Assembly (NCBI GenBank): GCA_001603415.1
Contig: LUYY01000044.1
Location: 1-21,065, forward strand
Direction of reading: 5' to 3'
Length of the DNA stretch: 21,065 bases
Origin: Bacteroidales bacterium Bact_07
Lineage (GTDB): Bacteria; Bacteroidota; Bacteroidia; Bacteroidales; Tenuifilaceae
Shown here one piece after another: positions 1 to 8,282 of this stretch. The position numbers and the translations under genes are program-made. The notes under the pieces were generated by a model. That model was given only the letters and a program-made list of their open reading frames with translations. It ran no database searches and was not told where the DNA came from. Positions within the stretch are counted from its first letter, which is position 1. Each line of letters starts with the position of its first letter.

Positions 1-19
1 GTTAAGTAGGAATTCTATT

Positions 20-625
20 TTACAAAAAAAACAAAATAAAGACAAGGGAAAAACCTACAAGGAAGCCGGTATAAACTTGTGCTGGGTTGTGGTCGCCTTT
101 GATAAGGCGAGCCGATGCTAAAAAGCCTGAAGTAAAAATGCTTATGGCAAAAATTGGGATAGCCGATTGGTTCCCCTGCAATGCCGAGGCCAAAAGGAAA
201 CCAGTTATACCCCCCATCCCAATAAGGTGAAGGCTTATCTTCCAAAAATACGAAATGGCAGCCGAGACCATTAGGGTGTATATGCCAGCTTGCAAAATTT
301 TTATAAGCACAAAAGGAACCTGAAGCCTTGTAAAAAGAAAGATTGTAAAGAGAAAGGGTAGTATTGATATGGCAAGAGGGAAAATCCTTTCCCTATTACT
401 TTTCAGCTTATAATCATGAATTATGTTCAGCCTATGGAGCAATACCAGCAAAAGCAATGGTAAAACTACTGTATTGATGGCCACAAATACCGTAAGTATC
501 AACTTGTACTTTAGGGGCAAAAAGGCAACAAATGAATTGGACGAAAAGATAACTATGAAAATGTAGGTAGTTGCAAGTATAGGGTGAAGGATAACTGAAA
601 GTAAAAGCGATATCTTTTTTAGCAT
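20..625 (-). CDS. PAP2-like multi-pass inner-membrane protein
   Basis: A 201-residue, very hydrophobic protein with about five or six membrane segments. It carries a degenerate form of the PAP2 (type 2 phosphatidic acid phosphatase) signature. K73 and R80 keep the K-x6-R spacing of motif 1, S131-L-H133 sits where motif 2 is expected, and R173-x5-H179-x3-Q183 matches motif 3 except that the final Asp is Gln. Family knowledge would suggest a lipid phosphate phosphatase, but the missing Asp and the RI in place of RP make catalysis uncertain. It starts at an ATG 14 nt after the rpoN stop codon, so it is probably the last gene of an asnS-rpoN operon. The stop codon (TAA) is inside the window, so the gene is complete. 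The fold assignment is inferred from motifs and topology only. Confidence 0.7.
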   Translation of the reverse strand: MLKKISLLLSVILHPILATTYIFIVIFSSNSFVAFLPLKYKLILTVFVAINTVVLPLLLLVLLHRLNIIHDYKLKSNRERIFPLAISILPFLFTIFLFTRLQVPFVLIKILQAGIYTLMVSAAISYFWKISLHLIGMGGITGFLLASALQGNQSAIPIFAISIFTSGFLASARLIKGDHNPAQVYTGFLVGFSLVFILFFL

Positions 626-639
626 GTGGGGTTGTGGAT

Positions 640-2097
640 TTAATTAAGTTCTTTTCTTAAACGAGCAACTGGTATTCCCAACTGTTCGCGGTATTTTGCA
701 ACGGTTCTCCGAGCAATGGGATACCCCTTGCCTTTTAGTATCTCCATTAGTTCCTCATCGGTAAGGGGATTCCGTTTATCCTCGTTATCGACACACTCCG
801 AGAGAATTTTTTTGATTTCACGAGTCGAGACTTCTTCGCCTGAATCGGTTTGCATGCCCTCGCTGAAGAAGTGCTTAAGGGGGAATATCCCGAAATGGGT
901 TTGGATATACTTGCTATTTGCAACACGCGAAATGGTTGAAATATCAAGTCCGGTTGCCTCGGCAACATCTTTCAGAATCATTGGCTTGAGTTTGCTCTCA
1001 TCGCCATCGCGAAAGTACTCTTTTTGGTAATCGAGAATGGCCTGCATGGTTGTTAAAAGGGTATTCTGACGCTGTTTCAGCGCATCGATAAACCACTTGG
1101 CCGACTCAATCTTTTGCTTTACAAAGGCAATGGCCTCGCGCTCCTGACTGGAACTAAACTCCTTGTTATAGGCGTACGACTCAAGCATGTCGGCATAATC
1201 CTTGCTAATTCGCAATTCAGGGACATTATGGGAATTAAGGCTTAGCCTAAACTCTCCATCCTCATAGTCGAGAATAAAATCGGGTATTATATGCTGAGCC
1301 GACTGGTCGAAAGGATCAGTAAAACCACCGCCGGGCTTAGGGTTTAACTTTAAAATCTCATCAACGGCCAGCTTAAGCTTTTCGTCGGACAGGTTCAGCT
1401 TTGAGGCTATTTTATCGTAATGCTTTTTGATAAACTCGTCGAAGTGATACTTAAGGATTTTGTAAGCAATTTGAGTAATCTCATTTTGCTGTTCCTTGGC
1501 TTTGATTTGAATAAGCAGGCATTCCTGAAGGTCGCGAGCGCCTACCCCTGGTGGGTCGAACTCCTGAATCACATAAAGTATTCGTTCCAGCTCATCCTCA
1601 TCAGTTTCAATTCCCAACGAAAAGGCAATATCGTCGGCTATAGCAGAGAGTTTACGACGAATGTAACCATCCTCATCGATATTGCCAATGAGGTAAAGCC
1701 CAAGCTGTTTTTCCCGCTCGTTTAGCTCGGCCATGCCGAGTTGGTTTTCAAGATGTTCGTGGAACGAGATACCGGTTGAAAAGGGAATTTCTTCACGCTT
1801 ATCCTCGTACGATGTGTTGTTTGAGTAAAGCTTGTACGAGGGGATATCGTCATCGTTCAAGTAATCTTCAAGCGAGAACTCATCATCATTACCTTCCTTG
1901 TTGTCGTCGGGCATAACAAGTTCGGGCTCTGCTTGAGGTTCCGTTTGCTCTACCTCCTCGAGGATAGGGTTTTCCTCGAGTTCCTTCTTAATGCGCTGCT
2001 CAAGCAACATGGTTGGTATCTCCAACAGCTTAATCATTTGGATTTGCTGTGGCGATAACTTCTGAAGAAGTTTTTGCTGTAACCGCTGCTTGAGCAT
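640..2097 (-). CDS. rpoN: RNA polymerase sigma-54 factor
   Basis: A 485-residue sigma-54. It directs core RNA polymerase to -24/-12 promoters and needs an AAA+ activator to open DNA. The Gln/Leu-rich region I is visible at residues 1-50 (LQQKLLQKLSPQQIQMIKLL). It is followed by an acidic linker at about 50-90, the core-binding region at about 110-310 and the DNA-binding region at about 330-485. The RpoN box ARRTVAKYRE lies near the C-terminus and matches the family signature. Length is normal. The ATG start lies 6 nt after the asnS stop, so the two genes are co-transcribed and probably translationally coupled. No convincing -24/-12 promoter was noticed in the window, so its targets are elsewhere. 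Confidence 0.97.
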   Translation of the reverse strand: MLKQRLQQKLLQKLSPQQIQMIKLLEIPTMLLEQRIKKELEENPILEEVEQTEPQAEPELVMPDDNKEGNDDEFSLEDYLNDDDIPSYKLYSNNTSYEDKREEIPFSTGISFHEHLENQLGMAELNEREKQLGLYLIGNIDEDGYIRRKLSAIADDIAFSLGIETDEDELERILYVIQEFDPPGVGARDLQECLLIQIKAKEQQNEITQIAYKILKYHFDEFIKKHYDKIASKLNLSDEKLKLAVDEILKLNPKPGGGFTDPFDQSAQHIIPDFILDYEDGEFRLSLNSHNVPELRISKDYADMLESYAYNKEFSSSQEREAIAFVKQKIESAKWFIDALKQRQNTLLTTMQAILDYQKEYFRDGDESKLKPMILKDVAEATGLDISTISRVANSKYIQTHFGIFPLKHFFSEGMQTDSGEEVSTREIKKILSECVDNEDKRNPLTDEELMEILKGKGYPIARRTVAKYREQLGIPVARLRKELN

Positions 2098-2103
2098 AGC
2101 CTT

Positions 2104-3501
2104 TTAGAATTCGCAGTTCTTGGGTGTGCGTGGGAATGGTATCACATCACGAATGTTGGTCATTCCGGTTACGAAAAGCAGTAAGCGCTCAAAACCCAAG
2201 CCAAAACCACTATGGGGTGCTGAACCAAACTTGCGGGTTTCCAGGTACCACCACACATCCTTTTCGGGTATATGCAGTTCGTGGATACGGTTAAGCAGTT
2301 TATCGTAAACCTCTTCGCGCTGGGAACCACCAATTATCTCACCAATTTTGGGGAAGAGCACATCCATGGCACGAACGGTTTTACCGTCATCGTTTTGCTT
2401 CATGTAAAATGCCTTGATTTCCTTAGGATAATCGGTAAGTATAACGGGTTTCTTGAAGTGTTTCTCCACCAGGTAACGTTCGTGCTCCGACTGCAAGTCG
2501 GCTCCCCAGAATACTGGAAACTCCCACTTTTGGTTAGCAGCCTCAAGTATTTCAATGGCTTTAGTGTAAGGCAACCTTTCGAATGGGTTTTCAATTACAA
2601 ACTTAAGCCTGTCGATAAGTTCGTTATCGTACATCTTGTTGAGGAACTCCAAATCGTCGGCACAATGCTCAAGGGCATACCTAATAAGATATTTAAGGAA
2701 ATCCTCGGCCAAATCCATGTTATCCTGAATGTCGTAGAATGCCATTTCGGGCTCAATCATCCAGAACTCAGCCAGGTGGCGAGGTGTATTAGAATTCTCG
2801 GCACGGAAGGTTGGCCCAAACGTGTAAACCTCGGAAAGGGCTAATGCACCCAGCTCAGCTTCAAGCTGGCCCGACACGGTTAGCTTTGCTTCCTTGCCAA
2901 AGAAATCCTCGTTCCAGTCAATTTTTCCGTCCTCGGTACGGGGAAGGTTATCCAAATCAAGGGTGGTAACACGGAACATAGCCCCAGCCCCTTCGGCATC
3001 GGAACCAGTGATAATGGGAGAATGAATGTAAAAAAAACCTTTATCGTTAAAGTACTTGTGAATGGCATACGCCATGGCATGCCTGATGCGAAGAACCGCT
3101 CCAAAGGTATTGGTTCGGGGGCGGAGGTGAGCAATCTCGCGCAGGAACTCCATGCTATGCCCTTTTTTCTGAAGTGGGTAAGTAGTGGCATCGGCCTCGC
3201 CTAAAACTTCGAGGTAGTTGGCCTGAATCTCGACGCGCTGACCCGAACCCGGCGAATCAACCAACAATCCCTTAACAGCAATACATGCACCAGTGGTAAC
3301 TCCCTTAAGCTGCTCCTCGGTAAAACGGGTCATATCGAATACCACCTGAATATTATGAATGGTTGAGCCATCGTTTAACGCTACAAAGGCTACGTTTTTA
3401 TTTCCGCGTTTGGTTCGTACCCATCCCATTGCGGCAACCTCGGTGCCAACAACTCCGCTATGGAGCAATAGTTTTACTTTTGTTCTTTCACTATTTCTCA
3501 T
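2104..3501 (-). CDS. asnS: Asparaginyl-tRNA synthetase
   Basis: A 465-residue class IIb aminoacyl-tRNA synthetase that charges tRNA-Asn in the cytoplasm. An N-terminal OB-fold anticodon-binding domain occupies roughly residues 15-110. The catalytic domain follows, with class II motif 2 (FRAENSNTPRHLAEFWMIEPE region) and motif 3 near the end (GFGLGFERLLLFVTGMTNIRD). The reading distinguishes AsnRS from AspRS: FRAENS and the ending DVIPFPRTP are typical of bacterial AsnRS. The ATG is preceded by a candidate Bacteroidota -7 element about 55 nt upstream. It is the first gene of a minus-strand operon with rpoN, and is divergent from the membrane protein at 3608. Confidence 0.97.
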   Translation of the reverse strand: MRNSERTKVKLLLHSGVVGTEVAAMGWVRTKRGNKNVAFVALNDGSTIHNIQVVFDMTRFTEEQLKGVTTGACIAVKGLLVDSPGSGQRVEIQANYLEVLGEADATTYPLQKKGHSMEFLREIAHLRPRTNTFGAVLRIRHAMAYAIHKYFNDKGFFYIHSPIITGSDAEGAGAMFRVTTLDLDNLPRTEDGKIDWNEDFFGKEAKLTVSGQLEAELGALALSEVYTFGPTFRAENSNTPRHLAEFWMIEPEMAFYDIQDNMDLAEDFLKYLIRYALEHCADDLEFLNKMYDNELIDRLKFVIENPFERLPYTKAIEILEAANQKWEFPVFWGADLQSEHERYLVEKHFKKPVILTDYPKEIKAFYMKQNDDGKTVRAMDVLFPKIGEIIGGSQREEVYDKLLNRIHELHIPEKDVWWYLETRKFGSAPHSGFGLGFERLLLFVTGMTNIRDVIPFPRTPKNCEF

Positions 3502-3540
3502 GCCTGTATGATATCTTTCTCAAAAACAATACTTTTACAC

Positions 3541-3572
3541 TTGATTTTAACCAGACAAAAATAGTAACTTTT
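3541..3572 (+). promoter_or_regulatory. Weak candidate promoter for the membrane protein at 3608
   Basis: TTG at 3541-3543 lies 21 nt before TAACTTTT at 3565-3572. The latter differs from TAnnTTTG only in the last base. The leader would be about 30 nt. It overlaps the oppositely oriented asnS element, so the two promoters would compete. Confidence 0.25.
3556..3563 (-). promoter_or_regulatory. Candidate -7 element (TATTTTTG) for asnS-rpoN operon
   Basis: An exact match to the Bacteroidota housekeeping -7 consensus TAnnTTTG on the minus strand, 55 nt upstream of the asnS ATG. No clear TTG -33 element is seen at the expected 19-21 nt spacing, so the call rests on the -7 match and the position in a divergent intergenic region. 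Confidence 0.45.
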
Positions 3573-3607
3573 CTCGGATTTCATGAATCTTAGTTGTTTT
3601 CGTTTGC

Positions 3608-5095
3608 ATGAGTGAAAAGATTTTTGAGAAATGGGGCGCGGCAATTACTGCCATGCTATTGCTTGCAACATATCTTTTGGGGATTTCAGTTACAAGCACT
3701 ATCGACGGCTGGGGTTACGCTGCCGATATTGTTAATGGGAACTCCTTGCTTCGCCCACATCACTTGCTTTACAGCATCACAGGGTTTTACTGGGTAAAGC
3801 TAATCCATGCCATACTCCCGGATGCCGAAACTATTTATCTACTTAAATTGATGAATGCACTTTGTGCATCAATAGCTGCTTTCATTTTTTTCTGGTTACT
3901 CCGACTTTTGGGAGTTGATGCCTTCCGAGCCGCTGCCTTTACCATTGCAGCTGGTCTAAGCTGGGGGTTTCTCCGGTTTTCAATTGAAAACGAAACATAC
4001 ATAATTCCTACAATGCTATCAGTTGGGGCAAGTTACTTTTACCTTAAAAACGAATATATTAAAAAATCAACTTACGTAATTTTTTCAGGATTACTGGCGG
4101 CCATGGCCTGCCTTTACCATCAGGTAATGTTTTTTTGGTGGCTTGCACTTTCTATCGCATCAATATCAACATTAAAACGTAAAAACTACCAACCTCTACT
4201 TTTCCTTGTCCCTGCTGTTTTAGTTCCTATTGCTTACATTCTTGCCATGGTATCGGAAGGTATCAGCACTAATTGGCATAACCTGTTCCAATATGTGTTT
4301 CAAGACTATATCACAGGGAATGCATCGGTTGAACTGAATTCAACAATTCTTTTAGTTGGGATTATCAACCTTTTCAGAACCTTTTTCCAAGTTCATGGGT
4401 ATATCCCTTTCATACTTAAACAATCGTGGCTCTGGTGGATTCCGATTTTAGTAACAGGAATGGCATTGATTACGTTTTTAATAAAACTGGTTAGGCACAC
4501 AAAACCTACAATTCCCGATAAGGTTCAAATGATTCACCTTGGGGCATTACTCATGCAGGTTGGGTTTGCATTTGTTGCGGGTGGGAATGCCGAGTTTATG
4601 GCAATGGTTCCTTTCCTCGCAATAATCTGGGCAACTGGTTTAGTAACAAATCGTAGTGCGGCTATATGGTTGGTTATTTCGGTAACAGTATGGAATCTAT
4701 CGTTTGGGATTTTGCCCCAAAAGATTTACCCTGCCGAGAGCTCCGATCTGGTTTTAAAATCGATTAGAGAATACTCCGCAGAAAAGAAAGCCTATATCCT
4801 GACCGATGCCCCAAAAGTTATCAATCGGCTCGAGTATCATCAACTTCAAAAACCTTTAATTGTTAAGGAAGACACCATTCAATCGCAAAACATTACGGCC
4901 ATTATCGATGGTTTATTTGCTGATGGTTACCAAGTTTACACCAACTGTATGTTTTACCCCAAGGTCACCTCAAGGGCAACAATCGTAAAATCAAACTCTA
5001 TTGATTGGCGCAAACTGATAGGTTACAAAATAACCCTAACCGACTCGGTTACAACCCCAAGCGGTAAAGTTTACCTGACAAAAATCTCAAAGTAA
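3608..5095 (+). CDS. Multi-pass membrane protein, GT-C glycosyltransferase-like
   Basis: A 495-residue protein with about ten hydrophobic segments spread over residues 10-375, then a soluble C-terminal domain of about 110 residues. The first outer loop after membrane segment 1 holds D33 and D40 and then RPHH (49-52). An acidic pair in the first loop is the arrangement used by GT-C enzymes, which transfer sugars from lipid-linked donors, and similar Bacteroidota proteins are usually annotated as hypothetical or glycosyltransferase-like. No specific sugar or acceptor can be inferred. It is a single-gene unit, divergent from asnS and convergent with the universal stress protein, with only 4 nt between the two stop codons. 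The ATG start has no Shine-Dalgarno sequence. The enzymatic assignment is tentative; the membrane topology is clear. Confidence 0.7.
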   Translation: MSEKIFEKWGAAITAMLLLATYLLGISVTSTIDGWGYAADIVNGNSLLRPHHLLYSITGFYWVKLIHAILPDAETIYLLKLMNALCASIAAFIFFWLLRLLGVDAFRAAAFTIAAGLSWGFLRFSIENETYIIPTMLSVGASYFYLKNEYIKKSTYVIFSGLLAAMACLYHQVMFFWWLALSIASISTLKRKNYQPLLFLVPAVLVPIAYILAMVSEGISTNWHNLFQYVFQDYITGNASVELNSTILLVGIINLFRTFFQVHGYIPFILKQSWLWWIPILVTGMALITFLIKLVRHTKPTIPDKVQMIHLGALLMQVGFAFVAGGNAEFMAMVPFLAIIWATGLVTNRSAAIWLVISVTVWNLSFGILPQKIYPAESSDLVLKSIREYSAEKKAYILTDAPKVINRLEYHQLQKPLIVKEDTIQSQNITAIIDGLFADGYQVYTNCMFYPKVTSRATIVKSNSIDWRKLIGYKITLTDSVTTPSGKVYLTKISK

Positions 5096-5099
5096 GGTA

Positions 5100-5963
5100 T
5101 TAGTAGCCGCTCCCGTAGGTTTTAAAGCTGCCCATGATGAAGATTTCCTTAGGTGTAACACTAAGCACTGGTATTGGGCTTTTGCTAAGCATCTGTTGAG
5201 CTTGGCTTCCTAAAACAAAATCGCTAAGGGCAATGTTTTGCTCGGTCATAATGCTAATAAGGTCGGCATTAACATCAAGGGCATACTCAATGGTGATATC
5301 GGTTATATTTTCGCCTCGCAAGCTTGCCTTTTGGAAACGCACCTCGTGTTCCTTTAGGTAACTGCAAACCTGCTTGGTGTAGGCATTGAGTTTGAGGTCA
5401 ATTTCATCGGTTTGCATGGTGGCCACTGCAATTACATGCACCTCGGCATCAAAAACCTTAGCTATTTCGGTGGTAATGGGAACTTTCTGTCGGGTATCGG
5501 CAGTAACGTCGATAGGCAAAATAATTTTTTGGATATCGCGCGGCATGGCACCATGCCTAATGGTTATTACCGGACACTGTGTGGCCGAAATAATGCGAAA
5601 CGCATTGCTCCCAATAAAAAACTCCTCGAATCCCGAAGCCCCATGGGTTGAACAAATAATTGCAGACTCCTCAAAGGCATGAGCCTGGTTAACCACCTCG
5701 CGGTAAATCTTACCCTTTTTGATGATAAAGGTTAAATTTGCGCTGTTGGCCATTTTGGTTGAGTACTCCTCGATCAAGGTCTCAAATTTCTTCTCTATCT
5801 TTTTATACTCCTCCTCAAACTGCCCGGGTGTTAAATCGGTGGGGTATTTTTGCACATGCACCATTTGAACCACACTATCGAACCTATTGGCAAATATTAT
5901 TGCCAATCTTAAGCCGTTTAGCGATTCCTTTGAAAAATCTATGGGCACTATAATATGCTTCAT
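5100..5963 (-). CDS. Tandem-domain universal stress protein (UspA family)
   Basis: A 287-residue protein with two Usp domains (about residues 1-140 and 145-285), each with an alpha/beta Rossmann-like pattern beginning with a V-P-I-D or L-P-I-D strand. In domain 1 the nucleotide loop THG-x9-GS is largely intact, which suggests ATP or another nucleotide binding. In domain 2 only the terminal GS of this loop remains, so binding there is doubtful. The start was placed at the ATG giving MKHIIVPIDFS, as normal for the family. A TTG seven codons further upstream would lie at about the predicted transcription start and adds no conserved sequence. Usp proteins act in stress and starvation responses, but the specific role is unknown. 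The gene stands alone, divergent from the patatin-like gene. Confidence 0.9.
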   Translation of the reverse strand: MKHIIVPIDFSKESLNGLRLAIIFANRFDSVVQMVHVQKYPTDLTPGQFEEEYKKIEKKFETLIEEYSTKMANSANLTFIIKKGKIYREVVNQAHAFEESAIICSTHGASGFEEFFIGSNAFRIISATQCPVITIRHGAMPRDIQKIILPIDVTADTRQKVPITTEIAKVFDAEVHVIAVATMQTDEIDLKLNAYTKQVCSYLKEHEVRFQKASLRGENITDITIEYALDVNADLISIMTEQNIALSDFVLGSQAQQMLSKSPIPVLSVTPKEIFIMGSFKTYGSGY

Positions 5964-5985
5964 GGCAGTAAAAGTTGGTTTCAAG

Positions 5986-6017
5986 CAAATCTAACTAAAA
6001 ATTGAATATCAATTCAA
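5986..6017 (-). promoter_or_regulatory. Candidate promoter with overlapping palindrome for the Usp gene
   Basis: On the minus strand TTG (6017-6015) and TAGATTTG (5993-5986) are separated by 21 nt, fitting the Bacteroidota -33/-7 pattern. Transcription would start about 18 nt before the ATG at 5963. A perfect 6-bp dyad, TTGAAT-N4-ATTCAA (6002-6017), covers the -33 element and part of the spacer, where a repressor site would be expected. Confidence 0.45.
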
Positions 6018-6145
6018 GTGCAATGTGTTAAAAGTGTAATATTTCGCAATGTTTTTTTGTTCTATTTAACCTTAATAAACAGAAGTTTACACAAAACTCG
6101 TATAACTTAGCGAACATTCAAACACCTTGTAAAGCACATATAACC

Positions 6146-7213
6146 ATGACTCGTAAGCGGATTGTTCTTTGGGTATTGTTTTTTTCGGTTGCTGTTGTTG
6201 CCATCTCTCTGGCTAAAAAACCCACCAGCAGGGAGTTTTCGGATAAGACAAAACCCGCAAAGGGAACAGCCATAATTATTACAGGCGCAGCAGCTAAAAT
6301 TGCACAGGAGGCAGCCCTGCTCCAGAGCCTTTACGAGCGAGGCGAACTTAACGATGTGGTATTTATTTCAGGGGCAAGTTCTGGTGCTCTGAATGCAGTG
6401 ATGCTAAATGCTATTCTTGAGAAAAAGTTAACGTGGAAGCAGTACCGTGAGATATTTGCCGATATCAAAAATGATAATGTTTTCAGGATTGACAAAAAAG
6501 GCTTACCTGTTAGCAATGAGCCCCTGCGCCAGCTGCTTCAGGAAGTTGTGGTCAACAAACTGGGATATCGAACCTTTGCCGATTTGCCCATACCAACTGC
6601 CATTTCGGTGGTAAACCTCCGACCTTCGCCCCTTAGCGAGGGTACATACAGATTCTGCAACCGAAAAATTAACCGCGAGAGCGATTCGACGCTTAACCTT
6701 ATTGATGTTTTAATGGCCTCAACGGCCTACCCACTTGTTTTTCCGCCTGCACGCATAAGCGGTATTAAAACCATTCCCGATATTCCTTACTACGATGGAG
6801 GTATTGGCGACGACCGTGTTCCCTTTCAGGCTTTAGTTGATTTTGAGAACTACCGGAAACAACCCGTTGAACGGGTAATAATAATTTCGCGAAAGCGCGA
6901 TACCGATATGACCCTTGCCGATGAACTTAAACCATTCGGTTACGAAATAAAAACCAAAGGGAATAATGGTTTTTCGCCCGATGTGCTTACCTCGATGGGT
7001 TTTTGGCGTAGGCTCGAACATCTGAATAAGCGTTACCCTGAAATGGCCGACAAAACATGGGTATTTGTACCCGATTACGATTACAGCTTTCCCATGTTCG
7101 ATTTTAACAACCTTAACGAACAATATGAGCTAACCTACCGATGGGCTCAGTCAAATTCGCCCGTTCAGCTTAATGATTTCCTGAAACGAAAACCCAAGCT
7201 GATTAAACCCTAA
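6146..7213 (+). CDS. Exported patatin-like phospholipase/acyl hydrolase
   Basis: A 355-residue protein with an N-terminal signal or anchor (basic TRKR, hydrophobic residues 6-23), so it acts outside the cytoplasm. The patatin catalytic dyad is visible: nucleophile S78 in G76-A-S-S-G80 (GxSxG) and D217 in D-G-G (217-219). Patatins hydrolyse acyl esters of lipids. The usual glycine-rich oxyanion-hole motif (DGGGxRG) before the nucleophile is replaced by TGAAAKI at about residues 46-52, which is unusual. The C-terminal part (about 230-355) shows no family I recognise. It is divergent from the Usp gene. It ends 31 nt before trpS, but trpS has its own promoter element in that gap, so co-transcription is not required. 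Confidence 0.85.
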   Translation: MTRKRIVLWVLFFSVAVVAISLAKKPTSREFSDKTKPAKGTAIIITGAAAKIAQEAALLQSLYERGELNDVVFISGASSGALNAVMLNAILEKKLTWKQYREIFADIKNDNVFRIDKKGLPVSNEPLRQLLQEVVVNKLGYRTFADLPIPTAISVVNLRPSPLSEGTYRFCNRKINRESDSTLNLIDVLMASTAYPLVFPPARISGIKTIPDIPYYDGGIGDDRVPFQALVDFENYRKQPVERVIIISRKRDTDMTLADELKPFGYEIKTKGNNGFSPDVLTSMGFWRRLEHLNKRYPEMADKTWVFVPDYDYSFPMFDFNNLNEQYELTYRWAQSNSPVQLNDFLKRKPKLIKP

Positions 7214-7220
7214 AAAATGT

Positions 7221-7228
7221 TATTTTTG
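7221..7228 (+). promoter_or_regulatory. Candidate -7 element (TATTTTTG) for trpS
   Basis: An exact TAnnTTTG match in the 31-nt gap between the patatin-like gene and trpS, placing a transcription start about 10 nt before the trpS ATG. No TTG is seen at the -33 position, which would fall in the 3' end of the upstream gene. Confidence 0.45.
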
Positions 7229-7244
7229 CCAAAAATTTAGGAAG

Positions 7245-8234
7245 ATGGATATTGTATTAAGTGGAATTCGTTCAACCGGCAAGCTACACCTTGGTAACTA
7301 TTTTGGCGCATTGCGCAACTTTGTTCGCATGCAGCACGAGAACAAGTGTTTCTTTTTTATTGCCGATTACCATTCGCTAACCACCCACCCTACCCCCGAA
7401 GATTTACACGGCTCAGTAAAACAGGTACTTGCTGAATATTTGGCCTGCGGCCTCGACCCCGAAATAGCCACACTATACATACAAAGCGACTTACCACAAA
7501 TTCCGGAACTATATCTTTTACTAAATATGAACGCCTATAAGGGCGAACTTGAGCGATGCACATCGTTTAAGGAAAAGGTTCGTAAACAACCCGATAACGT
7601 AAACGCAGGTTTGCTTACCTACCCCACCCTAATGGCTGCCGATATTCTCATTCATAAGGCAACCAAGGTGCCTGTGGGCAAAGACCAGGAACAACACCTG
7701 GAAATGACCCGCACCTTTGCCAACCGATTCAATAGAATGTATAAGGTTGATTACTTCCCCGAACCGGTTGCATTCAACTTTGGCGAAGATTTGGTGAAAA
7801 TCCCAGGCCTCGATGGCTCAGGTAAAATGGGGAAGTCCGAGGGTAATGCCATTTACCTCTCCGATGACCCGGAAACTATCCGAAAAAAGGTAATGAAAGC
7901 CGTTACCGATTCGGGCCCAACCCAGCCTAATCAACCTAAACCCGAGGCCATCCAGAACCTATTCACCATCATGAAAGCCATTTCGAGTCCCGACACCCTT
8001 CAGTATTTCGAAGATAAATACAACGCCTGTGAGATTCGCTACGGCGATATGAAAAAACAGCTGGCCGAGGATATCATCACCTTTACTACACCAATCCGCG
8101 AAAGGATTGAAGCCATACTTTCCGACAACGATTACCTGCGGAAGGTTGCCCGGATGGGTGCTGAAAAAGCCCGCGAAAGCGCCTCAAAAACCATTCGCGA
8201 TGTAAGGCACATTATTGGATTCCGAGAGTTTTAA
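7245..8234 (+). CDS. trpS: Tryptophanyl-tRNA synthetase
   Basis: A 329-residue class Ic aminoacyl-tRNA synthetase that charges tRNA-Trp. The HIGH-type motif is at the N-terminus (STGKLHLGNYFGAL, about residues 10-23). The KMSKS-type loop reads GKMGKSEGN at about residues 198-206. The segment AADILIHKATKVPVGKDQEQHLEMTR (split here only for orientation at about 130-155) is the usual TrpRS core. Length is typical of bacterial TrpRS. Translation starts at the ATG giving MDIVLSGIRSTGK, with no Shine-Dalgarno sequence. The gene is followed after about 17 nt by a strong bidirectional terminator shared with the convergent MNT gene. Confidence 0.97.
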   Translation: MDIVLSGIRSTGKLHLGNYFGALRNFVRMQHENKCFFFIADYHSLTTHPTPEDLHGSVKQVLAEYLACGLDPEIATLYIQSDLPQIPELYLLLNMNAYKGELERCTSFKEKVRKQPDNVNAGLLTYPTLMAADILIHKATKVPVGKDQEQHLEMTRTFANRFNRMYKVDYFPEPVAFNFGEDLVKIPGLDGSGKMGKSEGNAIYLSDDPETIRKKVMKAVTDSGPTQPNQPKPEAIQNLFTIMKAISSPDTLQYFEDKYNACEIRYGDMKKQLAEDIITFTTPIRERIEAILSDNDYLRKVARMGAEKARESASKTIRDVRHIIGFREF

Positions 8235-8251
8235 AAGCGATTACCAAATAA

Positions 8252-8282
8252 AAAAGGGTGTTGCTTTGTTCAACACCCTTTT
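8252..8282. terminator. Bidirectional intrinsic terminator between trpS and the MNT gene
   Basis: A perfect 12-bp inverted repeat, AAAAGGGTGTTG (8252-8263) and CAACACCCTTTT (8271-8282), with a 7-nt loop. It is A-rich on the left and T-rich on the right, so it gives a U tract in both directions. It serves trpS on the plus strand. On the minus strand the right arm encodes the last sense codons (R-K-G) of the MNT protein and the TGA stop lies in the loop side of the hairpin. Confidence 0.85.
8270..8279. repeat. Flanking direct repeat, copy 1 (TCAACACCCT)
   Basis: TCAACACCCT occurs here and, identically, at 9014-9023, in the same orientation. The two copies bracket the toxin-antitoxin pair. This copy includes the MNT stop codon and the 3' arm of the terminator. 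Confidence 0.6.

Noticed and set aside
2272..2844. 190-codon plus-strand ORF opposite asnS
   Set aside because: It lies wholly antisense to the well-conserved asnS reading frame, and its translation has no recognisable domain; it is a by-product of the asnS codons.
5964..5984. TTG start adding seven residues to the Usp protein
   Set aside because: It falls at about the predicted transcription start, and the ATG at 5963 gives the standard family N-terminus.
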